5,890 nt of DNA from Hydrogenophaga sp. (GTDB taxonomy: Bacteria > Pseudomonadota > Gammaproteobacteria > Burkholderiales > Burkholderiaceae_C), in the NCBI GenBank assembly GCA_020047875.1, contig JAIFNE010000146.1, positions 1 through 5,890 of the forward strand. Direction: 5' to 3'. The position numbers and the translations under genes are program-made. The notes under the pieces are model-generated. The model had not been told where the DNA came from. It saw nothing but the letters and a program-made list of their open reading frames with translations, and did not search any database. The first letter of the stretch is position 1. The number at the start of each line of letters is the position of its first letter. This document shows, in pieces, positions 1-5,433 of the stretch.

Positions 1-71
1 GCGAGCGGCGCTGCAATCAGCAGTGGCAACAGTGCCCGGCTTACCCGCCTGGCCTTTTGAGATCCGCTCAA
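1..71 (-). CDS. Partial N-terminus of a probable exported protein (signal peptide only)
   Basis: On the minus strand a reading frame opens with TTG at 71-69, overlapping the TGA stop (70-68) of the ATPase gene upstream, and stays open to the window edge. The 23 visible codons begin M-S-G-S-Q-K-A-R-R-V-S-R and continue into the hydrophobic stretch ALLPLLIAAPLA. This is a basic n-region with one Lys and three Arg followed by a Leu/Ala-rich h-region, the usual layout of a Sec signal peptide or a lipoprotein/inner-membrane anchor. The cleavage site and mature protein are outside the window, so the function cannot be named. The ribosome binding site is poor (only GGGCGG about 7 nt upstream), so translation may be coupled to the gene before it through the TTGA overlap. 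It could be chance, because a 23-codon open frame is weak evidence; the charge and hydrophobic pattern plus the overlap are what support it. Confidence 0.45.
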   Translation of the reverse strand, partial: MSGSQKARRVSRALLPLLIAAPL

Positions 72-1609
72 CGTTTGCCGCCCATCAGGCCGCCCAGAAT
101 GCCGCGCACCAGCTGGCGGCCCAGGCCGCTGGCCACGCTGCGTGCAGCGGTCTTTGCCATCGTCTGTACCAGGCCGTCGTATTGGCCGCCGCGGGGGCCG
201 GTTCGGCCAAACAGGGCTTCGTTGATCATGCCGCCCATGCCACCGGTGTCCTTGGCCGCTTCGGCCGGGGGAGCGCCCGGGATGCGTGGCGTTTTGGGGG
301 CGCCTGATTCGGCTGGTGTTTCCGGGGCGCGACGTTCGTTGCGGGCATTGAAGATTTCGTAGGCGCTCTCGCGATCCACCGTTTCCTCGTACACCCCGGC
401 CACCAAAGAGTCTTTCAGCAGCGCCTGGCGCTGCTGCGTGGTGATGGGCCCCAACTGGCTGCCCGGCGGCAGCACGAACACGCGCTCCGTTTCGGTGGGG
501 CGGCCCTTGGCATCAAGCAGGCTGACCAGGGCTTCGCCCACCGCCAGCTCGGTGATGGCCGCTTCGATGTCCAGCCCAGCCTTGGGTCGCATGGTTTCAG
601 CGGTCGCCTTCACCGCTTTCTGGTCGCGCGGGGTGAAGGCGCGCAGCGCGTGCTGCACCCGGTTACCGAGCTGGCCCAGCACGCTGTCGGGGATGTCCAG
701 CGGGTTCTGTGTCACGAAATACACGCCAACACCTTTGGACCGCACCAGCCGCACCACCAGTTCGATGCGCTCCACCAGTACCTTGGGCGCGTCGTTGAAC
801 AACAGGTGGGCTTCGTCGAAGAAGAACACCAGCTTGGGCTTCTCCGGGTCACCGATCTCAGGCAGTTGCTCGAACAGTTCGGAAAGCATCCACAGCAGGA
901 AGGTGGCGTAGAGGCGCGGCGCGTTCATGAGTTTGTCCGCGGTGAGGATGTTGATCACCCCCTTGCCGCCCACCGTCTGCATGAAGTCCTGGATGTTGAG
1001 CATGGGCTCACCAAAAAACTTGTCGCCTCCCTGCTGTTCGATCTGCATCAGGCCACGCTGGATCGCCCCCACGCTGGCGGCGCTGATGTTGCCGTACTCG
1101 GTGGTGAACTGCTTGGCGTTGTCGCCCAGGTGCTGCAGCATCGCTCGCAGGTCTTTCATGTCCAGCAGCAGCAGGCCGTTGTCGTCGGCGATCTTGAACA
1201 CGAGGTTGAGCACGCCGCTTTGCGTGTCGTTCAGGTTGAGCATGCGGGAGAGCAGCAGCGGGCCCATGTCGCTCACCGTGGCCCGAACCGGGTGACCTTG
1301 TTCGCCGAACACATCCCACAGCGTGGTGGGACACGCCTGCGCCGCGGGCAGCGTGATACCGCGTTCCCGCAGCACAGCGGCGATTTTTTCACCGAAGCGC
1401 CCGGTCTGGCTGATGCCGGTGAGGTCGCCTTTCACGTCGGCCATGAACACCGGCACGCCGATGTTGGAAAACTGCTCGGCCAAGGTTTGCAGCGTGACGG
1501 TCTTGCCGGTGCCGGTGGCGCCGGTGATCAGGCCATGCCGGTTGGCCAGACTCGGCAGCAGGTGGCACTGTGCGTGGGAGTTTTGAGCGATCAGCATCGG
1601 TTCGGCCAT
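68..1609 (-). CDS. YjgR-type HerA/FtsK-like ATPase (DUF853 family)
   Basis: A 513-residue predicted P-loop ATPase of the DUF853 family (E. coli YjgR relatives, about 500 residues), structurally related to HerA/FtsK/VirB4 motor ATPases. The Walker A motif GATGTGKT lies at residues 30-37. Walker B is KLVFFFDEAH around 259-268, with Asp265 and Glu266 as the likely metal-binding and catalytic acids. The family signature TQNPLDIPDSVLGQLGNRVQ follows at about 300-319. The N-terminal MLIAQN stretch is typical of the family. Residues from about 425 to 465 form a Pro/Ala/Glu-rich, probably disordered linker, followed by a Gly-rich C-terminus ending LGGLMGGKR. The cellular role is not established for the family; no signal peptide is visible, so it should be cytoplasmic. 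ATG at 1609 is chosen because AAGGA sits 8 nt upstream. ATGs at 1654 and 1618 are in frame but lack a usable site, and one at 1597 is possible. It is divergent from yebC. Confidence 0.9.
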   Translation of the reverse strand: MAEPMLIAQNSHAQCHLLPSLANRHGLITGATGTGKTVTLQTLAEQFSNIGVPVFMADVKGDLTGISQTGRFGEKIAAVLRERGITLPAAQACPTTLWDVFGEQGHPVRATVSDMGPLLLSRMLNLNDTQSGVLNLVFKIADDNGLLLLDMKDLRAMLQHLGDNAKQFTTEYGNISAASVGAIQRGLMQIEQQGGDKFFGEPMLNIQDFMQTVGGKGVINILTADKLMNAPRLYATFLLWMLSELFEQLPEIGDPEKPKLVFFFDEAHLLFNDAPKVLVERIELVVRLVRSKGVGVYFVTQNPLDIPDSVLGQLGNRVQHALRAFTPRDQKAVKATAETMRPKAGLDIEAAITELAVGEALVSLLDAKGRPTETERVFVLPPGSQLGPITTQQRQALLKDSLVAGVYEETVDRESAYEIFNARNERRAPETPAESGAPKTPRIPGAPPAEAAKDTGGMGGMINEALFGRTGPRGGQYDGLVQTMAKTAARSVASGLGRQLVRGILGGLMGGKR

Positions 1610-1617
1610 GGGGTGCA

Positions 1618-1622
1618 TCCTT
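1618..1622 (-). promoter_or_regulatory. Ribosome binding site deciding the ATPase start
   Basis: The minus strand reads AAGGA here, 8 nt before the ATG at 1609. It overlaps the in-frame ATG at 1618, which therefore has no spacing for a Shine-Dalgarno contact. This favours initiation at 1609 over 1618 or 1654. Confidence 0.65.
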
Positions 1623-1648
1623 GGAGCGGTCAAGCGGGAACGTAAAAT
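1621..1648 (+). promoter_or_regulatory. Candidate sigma70 promoter for yebC
   Basis: TAAAAT at 1643-1648 matches the -10 consensus at 5 of 6 positions. TTGGAG at 1621-1626 is a weak -35 (TTG only) with 16 bp between them. Transcription would start near 1655, leaving a leader of about 38 nt before the GTG at 1693. The hexamers sit inside the 5' leader of the divergent ATPase gene, so the two promoters would overlap. Confidence 0.3.
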
Positions 1649-1656
1649 TGCCATCG

Positions 1657-1665
1657 ATTACACCA
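1657..1665 (-). promoter_or_regulatory. Candidate extended -10 promoter for the ATPase gene
   Basis: The minus strand reads TGG-TGTAAT, an extended -10 (TGn) followed by a hexamer matching TATAAT at 5 of 6 positions. I see no good -35 box at 16-18 bp, as expected for an extended -10 promoter. Transcription would begin near 1650, giving a leader of about 40 nt before the ATG at 1609. It is assigned by pattern only. Confidence 0.25.
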
Positions 1666-1679
1666 AACTCCGGGCAACC

Positions 1680-1685
1680 AAAGGA
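1680..1685 (+). promoter_or_regulatory. Ribosome binding site fixing the yebC GTG start
   Basis: AAAGGA stands 7 nt before the GTG at 1693. Together with the family-typical N-terminus AGHSKWANIQHRK it sets the start there, although the frame stays open upstream to an ATG at 1570. Confidence 0.75.
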
Positions 1686-1692
1686 CGTACGC

Positions 1693-2412
1693 GTGGCAGG
1701 ACACAGCAAATGGGCCAACATTCAACACCGCAAAGGCCGACAGGACGAAAAGCGCGGAAAAATCTGGACGCGTGCGATCCGGGAGATTTCGGTTGCGGCG
1801 CGCACCGGCGGTGGCGATCCCGCCATGAATCCGCGCTTGCGGCTTGCGATCGAAAAGGCCAAGGCCGCCAACATGCCGGCCGACCGCATCAAATACAACG
1901 TGGACAAGGCCTCGGGCAACCTGGAAGGCCAGGCACTTGAGGAGATTCGCTACGAGGGCTACGGCATCGGTGGCGCGGCGATCATCATCGATACCATGAC
2001 CGACAACAAGGTCCGCACCGTGGCCGAGGTGCGCCACGCGCTGAGCAAGTACGGCGGCAACATGGGCACGGAAGGCTCGGTGGCTTTTCAGTTCAAGCAC
2101 TGCGGACAGATCATTTTTGCGCCCGGGACGTCGGAAGACAAGGTGATGGAGGTGGCGCTGGAGGCTGGCGCCGAGGATGTGATTGCCGGTGACGACGGTG
2201 CGATCGAGGTGCTCTGCGCCGCGCCCGACTTTGAAGCGGTGAAGCAGGCGCTGGAGTCCGCCGGTTTCACGCCGGAGGTGGCCGAGGTCACCATGCGCCC
2301 AGAGAACATGATCGAGCTTTCGGGCGAAGACGCCGAGCGCATGCAAAAGCTGCTTGATGTGCTGGAAGACCTGGACGACGTGCAGGACATCTTCCACAAC
2401 GCCGCGCTTTGA
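1693..2412 (+). CDS. yebC: YebC/TACO1-family translation factor (probable transcriptional/translational regulator)
   Basis: A 239-residue YebC/TACO1-family protein, close to the usual bacterial length of about 240-250. Members are cytoplasmic. They were long annotated as DNA-binding transcriptional regulators; newer work on YebC and TACO1 links the family to relieving ribosome stalling, notably at proline-rich sequences. Which role applies here cannot be told from sequence. The N-terminus V-A-G-H-S-K-W-A-N-I-Q-H-R-K is the family hallmark, followed by KRGKIWTRAIREI and the GGGDPAMNPRLRLAIEKAKA segment. The core motif GTEGSVAFQF falls at residues 125-134. Initiation is at GTG, read as Met, with AAAGGA 7 nt upstream. 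The gene is divergent from the YjgR-type ATPase and 160 nt from purD, so it may be its own transcription unit or the first gene of the downstream block. I see no frameshift or missing core segment. Confidence 0.95.
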   Translation: MAGHSKWANIQHRKGRQDEKRGKIWTRAIREISVAARTGGGDPAMNPRLRLAIEKAKAANMPADRIKYNVDKASGNLEGQALEEIRYEGYGIGGAAIIIDTMTDNKVRTVAEVRHALSKYGGNMGTEGSVAFQFKHCGQIIFAPGTSEDKVMEVALEAGAEDVIAGDDGAIEVLCAAPDFEAVKQALESAGFTPEVAEVTMRPENMIELSGEDAERMQKLLDVLEDLDDVQDIFHNAAL

Positions 2413-2537
2413 TGCCTCTTTCGATGGACTCGGCGCTTGCGCTGTGGCCCTCATCGGCGGGGCTTGCTGATGGGTCCAGGCGGCGCTGGTTTTGCGGTGT
2501 TGCAGGTTCCGATGTAGCGAGCTGGATCGGCGGGAAT

Positions 2538-2562
2538 GGTTGGCGCGCTGACCTTTTGTTTT
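2538..2562 (+). terminator. Weak intrinsic-terminator-like hairpin before purD
   Basis: GGTTGG (2538-2543) can pair with CTGACC (2548-2553) around a CGCG loop, with four Watson-Crick and two adjacent G-U pairs. The T-rich stretch TTTTGTTTT (2554-2562) follows directly. The stem is short and weak, and the T-run merges into the purD ribosome binding site. It could be a yebC terminator, a leaky read-through site, or chance. Confidence 0.25.
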
Positions 2563-2566
2563 GGAG
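2563..2566 (+). promoter_or_regulatory. Ribosome binding site fixing the purD TTG start
   Basis: GGAG lies 6 nt before the TTG at 2573. An upstream in-frame TTG at 2561 overlaps this site and would add four residues (M-E-C-D) not typical of PurD. The TTG at 2573 gives the family N-terminus MKVLVIGGGGREHAL. Confidence 0.7.
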
Positions 2567-2572
2567 TGCGAT

Positions 2573-3850
2573 TTGAAAGTTTTGGTGATCGGTGGCGGTG
2601 GTCGTGAGCACGCGCTGGCCTGGAAGCTCAAGCAGTCCGAGGGCGTGAGTCAGGTGTTTGTGGCGCCGGGCAATGCCGGCACCGCGCGCGACGAACAGCT
2701 GGTGAATCTGGCGCTGACCGACAAGCGTGATTTGCGCGAGTGGGCGCAGGCCGAGGGGATTGCGCTCACCGTGGTGGGTCCGGAAGCGCCGCTGGCGGCT
2801 GGCGTGGTGGACGAGTTTCGCGCCAACGGCCTCGCCATCTTTGGCCCCACCCAGGCGGCGGCACAGCTGGAGAGCTCCAAGGCGTTCAGCAAAGCCTTCA
2901 TGCAGCGCCACGGCATTCCGACCGCGACCTACCAGAGCTTTACCGACGCTGCCCTGGCCCATGCCTACGTGGGGGCGCAGGGCGTGCCGATTGTGATCAA
3001 GGCCGATGGCCTGGCCGCGGGCAAGGGCGTGGTGGTGGCCATGACGCTGACCGAGGCCCACGAGGCGATCGACTTCATGCTGCTCGACAACACCCTGGGC
3101 GTGGTGCACAACGCCGGTGGTGCGCGGGTGGTGATTGAAGAGTTTCTCACCGGTGAAGAGGCCAGCTTCATCGTGCTGTGCGATGGCGTGCACGCCCTGG
3201 CGCTGGCCACCAGCCAGGACCACAAGCGCCTGCTCGACGGCGATCAGGGCCCCAACACCGGCGGCATGGGCGCGTACTCTCCCGCGCCGGTGGTTACGCC
3301 GGCTGTGCACCAGCGCGCGATGGACGAGGTGATCCTGCCCACGTTGCTTGGCATGGCGGCCGATGGCATCCAGTACACCGGTTTTCTTTATGCCGGCTTG
3401 ATGATTTCGCCCGACGGTCGCGTGAAGACGCTGGAATTCAATTGCCGCCTGGGCGACCCCGAAACGCAGCCGATCCTGATGCGTCTGCAGAGCAATCTGG
3501 CCCAGGTGCTGCTGGCCGCCACGCGCGCCGAGCTCGACCGCGTAGAACTGCGGTGGGACGAGCGCGTGGCGCTGGGTGTGGTGGTGGCCGCTGCCGGCTA
3601 TCCGCTGACACCGCGCAAAGGTGACGCCATCACCGGGCTGCCGACCGACGCTGCCGACACCATGGTGTTTCACGCGGGCACCGCCAGCAGCGCCAGCGGG
3701 CAGGTGGTGGTCAGCGGGGGGCGCGTGTTGTGCGTCACGGCGCTGGCCGACACGGTGGCTGAGGCCCGAACCCGCGCCTACGCGTCCCTCGATGGCATTC
3801 ACTTCGACGGCATGCAGTTCCGCCGGGACATCGGCTACCGTGCCCTCTGA
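2573..3850 (+). CDS. purD: Phosphoribosylamine-glycine ligase (GAR synthetase)
   Basis: This 425-residue cytoplasmic enzyme joins glycine to 5-phosphoribosylamine using ATP, giving glycinamide ribonucleotide in the second step of de novo purine synthesis. E. coli PurD has 429 residues, so the gene is full length. The N-terminal domain opens with KVLVIGGGGREHALAWKL. An ATP-grasp domain follows: the lysine-rich motif IKADGLAAGKG (Lys143 to Gly152), the loop QGPNTGGMGAYSP (225-237), and the metal/phosphate motif EFNCRLGDPETQ (288-299), with Glu288 and Asn290 as likely metal ligands. The C-terminal domain ends HFDGMQFRRDIGYRAL. Initiation at TTG (2573) is supported by GGAG 6 nt upstream and the family N-terminus. 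purD heads a close plus-strand block, with hemF starting 33 nt after its stop. In enterobacteria purD pairs with purH under PurR; neither purH nor a PurR-type box is seen here. Confidence 0.97.
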   Translation: MKVLVIGGGGREHALAWKLKQSEGVSQVFVAPGNAGTARDEQLVNLALTDKRDLREWAQAEGIALTVVGPEAPLAAGVVDEFRANGLAIFGPTQAAAQLESSKAFSKAFMQRHGIPTATYQSFTDAALAHAYVGAQGVPIVIKADGLAAGKGVVVAMTLTEAHEAIDFMLLDNTLGVVHNAGGARVVIEEFLTGEEASFIVLCDGVHALALATSQDHKRLLDGDQGPNTGGMGAYSPAPVVTPAVHQRAMDEVILPTLLGMAADGIQYTGFLYAGLMISPDGRVKTLEFNCRLGDPETQPILMRLQSNLAQVLLAATRAELDRVELRWDERVALGVVVAAAGYPLTPRKGDAITGLPTDAADTMVFHAGTASSASGQVVVSGGRVLCVTALADTVAEARTRAYASLDGIHFDGMQFRRDIGYRAL

Positions 3851-3883
3851 CCCCGCCCTCGCTGGCACCAATCACCACCACCC

Positions 3884-4798
3884 ATGAGCTCCCCCACGAC
3901 CCTGGTCAGCCGCTACCTTATCGGTCTGCAAGACCGCATCACCTCGGCCGTGGCCTTGGTGGACGGCGGCCGCTTTGTGAGTGACCGCTGGAAGAAGCCC
4001 AAGGGTGAGCTGTTGCAAGGGCAGGGCATCACGCAAATTCTGGAAGGTGGCGAGGTGTTCGAGCGCGCCGGCTGCGGCTTTTCGCACGTGAGCGGTCCGC
4101 GCCTGCCGCCCTCGGCCACCCAGCACCGGCCCGAGCTCGCGGGCGCGCCGTTTGAGGCCATGGGTGTGTCGCTGGTGTTTCACCCGCGCAACCCGCATGT
4201 GCCCACGGTGCACATGAATGTGCGCATGATCGCCGCGCACCCGGCCCAGGGCCCCAGCGTGAGCTGGTTTGGCGGTGGCATGGATCTCACGCCCTACTAC
4301 GGCGTGCAAGCGGATGCTGTGCACTTTCACCAGACCTGCAAGAACGCCCTTGACCCCTTTGGCGTCGACAAATACCCGCGCTTCAAAACATGGTGTGATG
4401 AGTATTTTTTCCTCAAGCACCGCGGCGAGCAACGCGGTGTGGGTGGCGTGTTCTACGACGATTTCGCTGAGTTCGGCTTCGACGGCAACTTCGCCATGAT
4501 GCGCGCCGTGGGCGACGCGTTCCTGGACGCCTACCTGCCCATCGTCGATCGCCGCCAGCACACGCCCTACGGCGAGCGCGAGCGGGCCTTCCAGCTGTAC
4601 CGCCGCGGGCGTTACGTCGAGTTCAACTTGGTGTGGGACCGCGGCACCCATTTCGGCCTGCAATCGGGCGGCCGCAGCGAGTCCATCTTGCTGTCGATGC
4701 CACCCCTGGTGAGCTGGTCTTACGACCGGACCGATCCCAAGGGATCGCCAGAGGAACGCCTCACGCGTGAATTCCTGGTGCGCAAGGACTGGCTTTGA
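3884..4798 (+). CDS. hemF: Oxygen-dependent coproporphyrinogen III oxidase
   Basis: A 304-residue enzyme (E. coli HemF has 299) that oxidatively decarboxylates two propionates of coproporphyrinogen III to vinyl groups, giving protoporphyrinogen IX in heme synthesis. It needs O2 but no organic cofactor and is cytoplasmic. Family motifs appear in order: NPHVPTVHMNVR (103-114, with the conserved His110), WFGGGMDLTPYY (128-139, Asp134), RGVGGVFYDD (184-193) and YVEFNLVWDRGTHFGLQSGG (244-263). All are intact. ATG at 3884 is the first possible start after the in-frame purD stop; no ATG, GTG or TTG occurs between. No Shine-Dalgarno sequence is visible in the C/A-rich 33-nt gap, so initiation may rely on ribosomes finishing purD. 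The stop TGA (4796-4798) overlaps the TTG start of nadD. Confidence 0.97.
   Translation: MSSPTTLVSRYLIGLQDRITSAVALVDGGRFVSDRWKKPKGELLQGQGITQILEGGEVFERAGCGFSHVSGPRLPPSATQHRPELAGAPFEAMGVSLVFHPRNPHVPTVHMNVRMIAAHPAQGPSVSWFGGGMDLTPYYGVQADAVHFHQTCKNALDPFGVDKYPRFKTWCDEYFFLKHRGEQRGVGGVFYDDFAEFGFDGNFAMMRAVGDAFLDAYLPIVDRRQHTPYGERERAFQLYRRGRYVEFNLVWDRGTHFGLQSGGRSESILLSMPPLVSWSYDRTDPKGSPEERLTREFLVRKDWL
4784..4788 (+). promoter_or_regulatory. Ribosome binding site inside hemF for nadD
   Basis: AAGGA within the last hemF codons lies 6 nt before the TTG at 4795. It supports this TTG, rather than the GTG at 4816 or the ATG at 4822 downstream, as the nadD start. Confidence 0.65.
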
Positions 4799-5433
4799 GC
4801 CCAGCGCCGCAACGCGTGGGCATGTTTGGCGGCGCCTTCGATCCCCCGCACCTGGCGCATCGCCGGCTCGCCCAGACGGCGCTGGAGCAGCTCGATCTGG
4901 ATGTGCTGCACATCCTGCCCACCGGGCAGGCCTGGCACAAGGCGCGCACCCTCTCGCCAGCCGAGCACCGCCTGGCGATGTGCCAGCTTGCCTTTGGTGA
5001 TTTGCCGCGCACCAGCATCGACAGCCGCGAAATTCTTCGGCAGGGCCCGAGCTACACCGCCGACACCCTGGCCGAGCTGGCGTGTGAATACCCGGGTGCC
5101 ACGCTGTTCGTGGTGCTCGGCGCCGACCAGTTGCTGACATTCAAAAGCTGGGTGCACTGGCCCGAGGTGCTGGCGCGCGCCCAGCTCGCGGTGGCCAACC
5201 GCGCGCTGCACATTGACGCCAACGCGGCGCTCGACCAGCGCGATGAAATGGACCTGTCCGCCGTCGATCTGCCCTTCGTGCGCCTGTCCATGCCTCTGGA
5301 AAACATCAGCGCCAGCGCGGTTCGTTTGCGCGTGGAACAGCCCGCGGGACCAGACGCGGCATTCGCCCGGCTGGTGCCGCCAGGCGTCGCAGGCTATATT
5401 TCAGACCATCACCTTTACCAAGATCCTTCATGA
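4795..5433 (+). CDS. nadD: Nicotinate (nicotinamide) mononucleotide adenylyltransferase
   Basis: A 212-residue cytoplasmic nucleotidyltransferase that transfers AMP from ATP to nicotinate mononucleotide, forming deamido-NAD in NAD synthesis. E. coli NadD has 213 residues. The nucleotide-binding motif is VGMFGGAFDPPHLAH (residues 8-22), with catalytic-type His19 and His22. The usual HxGH reads HLAH here, a Gly-to-Ala change I recall as common in Burkholderiales. The substrate-binding segment LGADQLLTFKSWVHWPEV spans about 108-125, with conserved Asp111 and Trp119. The C-terminal motif ISASAVR (171-177) corresponds to the family ISSTxIR phosphate-binding motif. The start is TTG, overlapping the hemF stop as TTGA, with AAGGA 6 nt upstream inside hemF. 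The stop overlaps the rsfS start as ATGA. These overlaps suggest coupled translation from a purD-hemF-nadD-rsfS transcript. Confidence 0.95.
   Translation: MSPAPQRVGMFGGAFDPPHLAHRRLAQTALEQLDLDVLHILPTGQAWHKARTLSPAEHRLAMCQLAFGDLPRTSIDSREILRQGPSYTADTLAELACEYPGATLFVVLGADQLLTFKSWVHWPEVLARAQLAVANRALHIDANAALDQRDEMDLSAVDLPFVRLSMPLENISASAVRLRVEQPAGPDAAFARLVPPGVAGYISDHHLYQDPS

Larger units (their letters stand above)
2413..2572. other. yebC-purD intergenic region
   Basis: These 160 nt contain no convincing coding frame. A hairpin CATCGGC/GCTGATG (2452-2458 with 2466-2472, 7-nt loop, one G-T pair) has no T-run after it. A second weak hairpin followed by T-rich sequence is listed separately. TTGCGG at 2492 and TTGCAG at 2500 resemble -35 boxes, but neither has a good -10 at the right distance, so no purD promoter is called. 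I recognise no riboswitch or PurR-type operator. Confidence 0.5.

Noticed and set aside
650..1645. A 331-codon plus-strand open frame opposite the ATPase gene
   Set aside because: It is the antisense of a well-supported ATPase with Walker motifs; His/Gln/Val-rich translation with no family resemblance.
1610..1654. Longer N-terminus for the ATPase from the ATG at 1654
   Set aside because: The added 15 residues have no upstream ribosome binding site and are not typical of the family; AAGGA fits the ATG at 1609.
1570..1692. Longer N-terminus for yebC from the ATG at 1570
   Set aside because: YebC proteins begin at M-A-G-H-S-K-W; the extension would run into the divergent ATPase gene, and the GTG at 1693 has its own binding site.
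2452..2472. Hairpin CATCGGC/GCTGATG after yebC as a terminator
   Set aside because: Seven pairs with one G-U and no T-run downstream; not enough for an intrinsic terminator in GC-rich DNA.
1630..2631. A 333-codon minus-strand open frame opposite yebC
   Set aside because: It is antisense to yebC and runs through the divergent promoter region; no domain seen.
2288..3871. A 527-codon open frame on the minus strand opposite purD
   Set aside because: It lies antisense to purD, which has every family motif. The product is His/Arg/Gln-rich with no recognisable domain, as expected when a GC-biased gene is read in the opposite strand.
4732..4747. Inverted repeat CGATCCC-AA-GGGATCG near the end of hemF
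   Set aside because: Arms are 7 bp with a 2-nt centre, too tight for a hairpin, no T-run follows, and it encodes the D-P-K-G-S-P segment near the HemF C-terminus. Probably chance.
3872..5140. A 422-codon minus-strand open frame opposite hemF and nadD
   Set aside because: It crosses two confirmed genes, has shadow-type composition and no start signal or domain. GC-rich codon bias explains the lack of stops.
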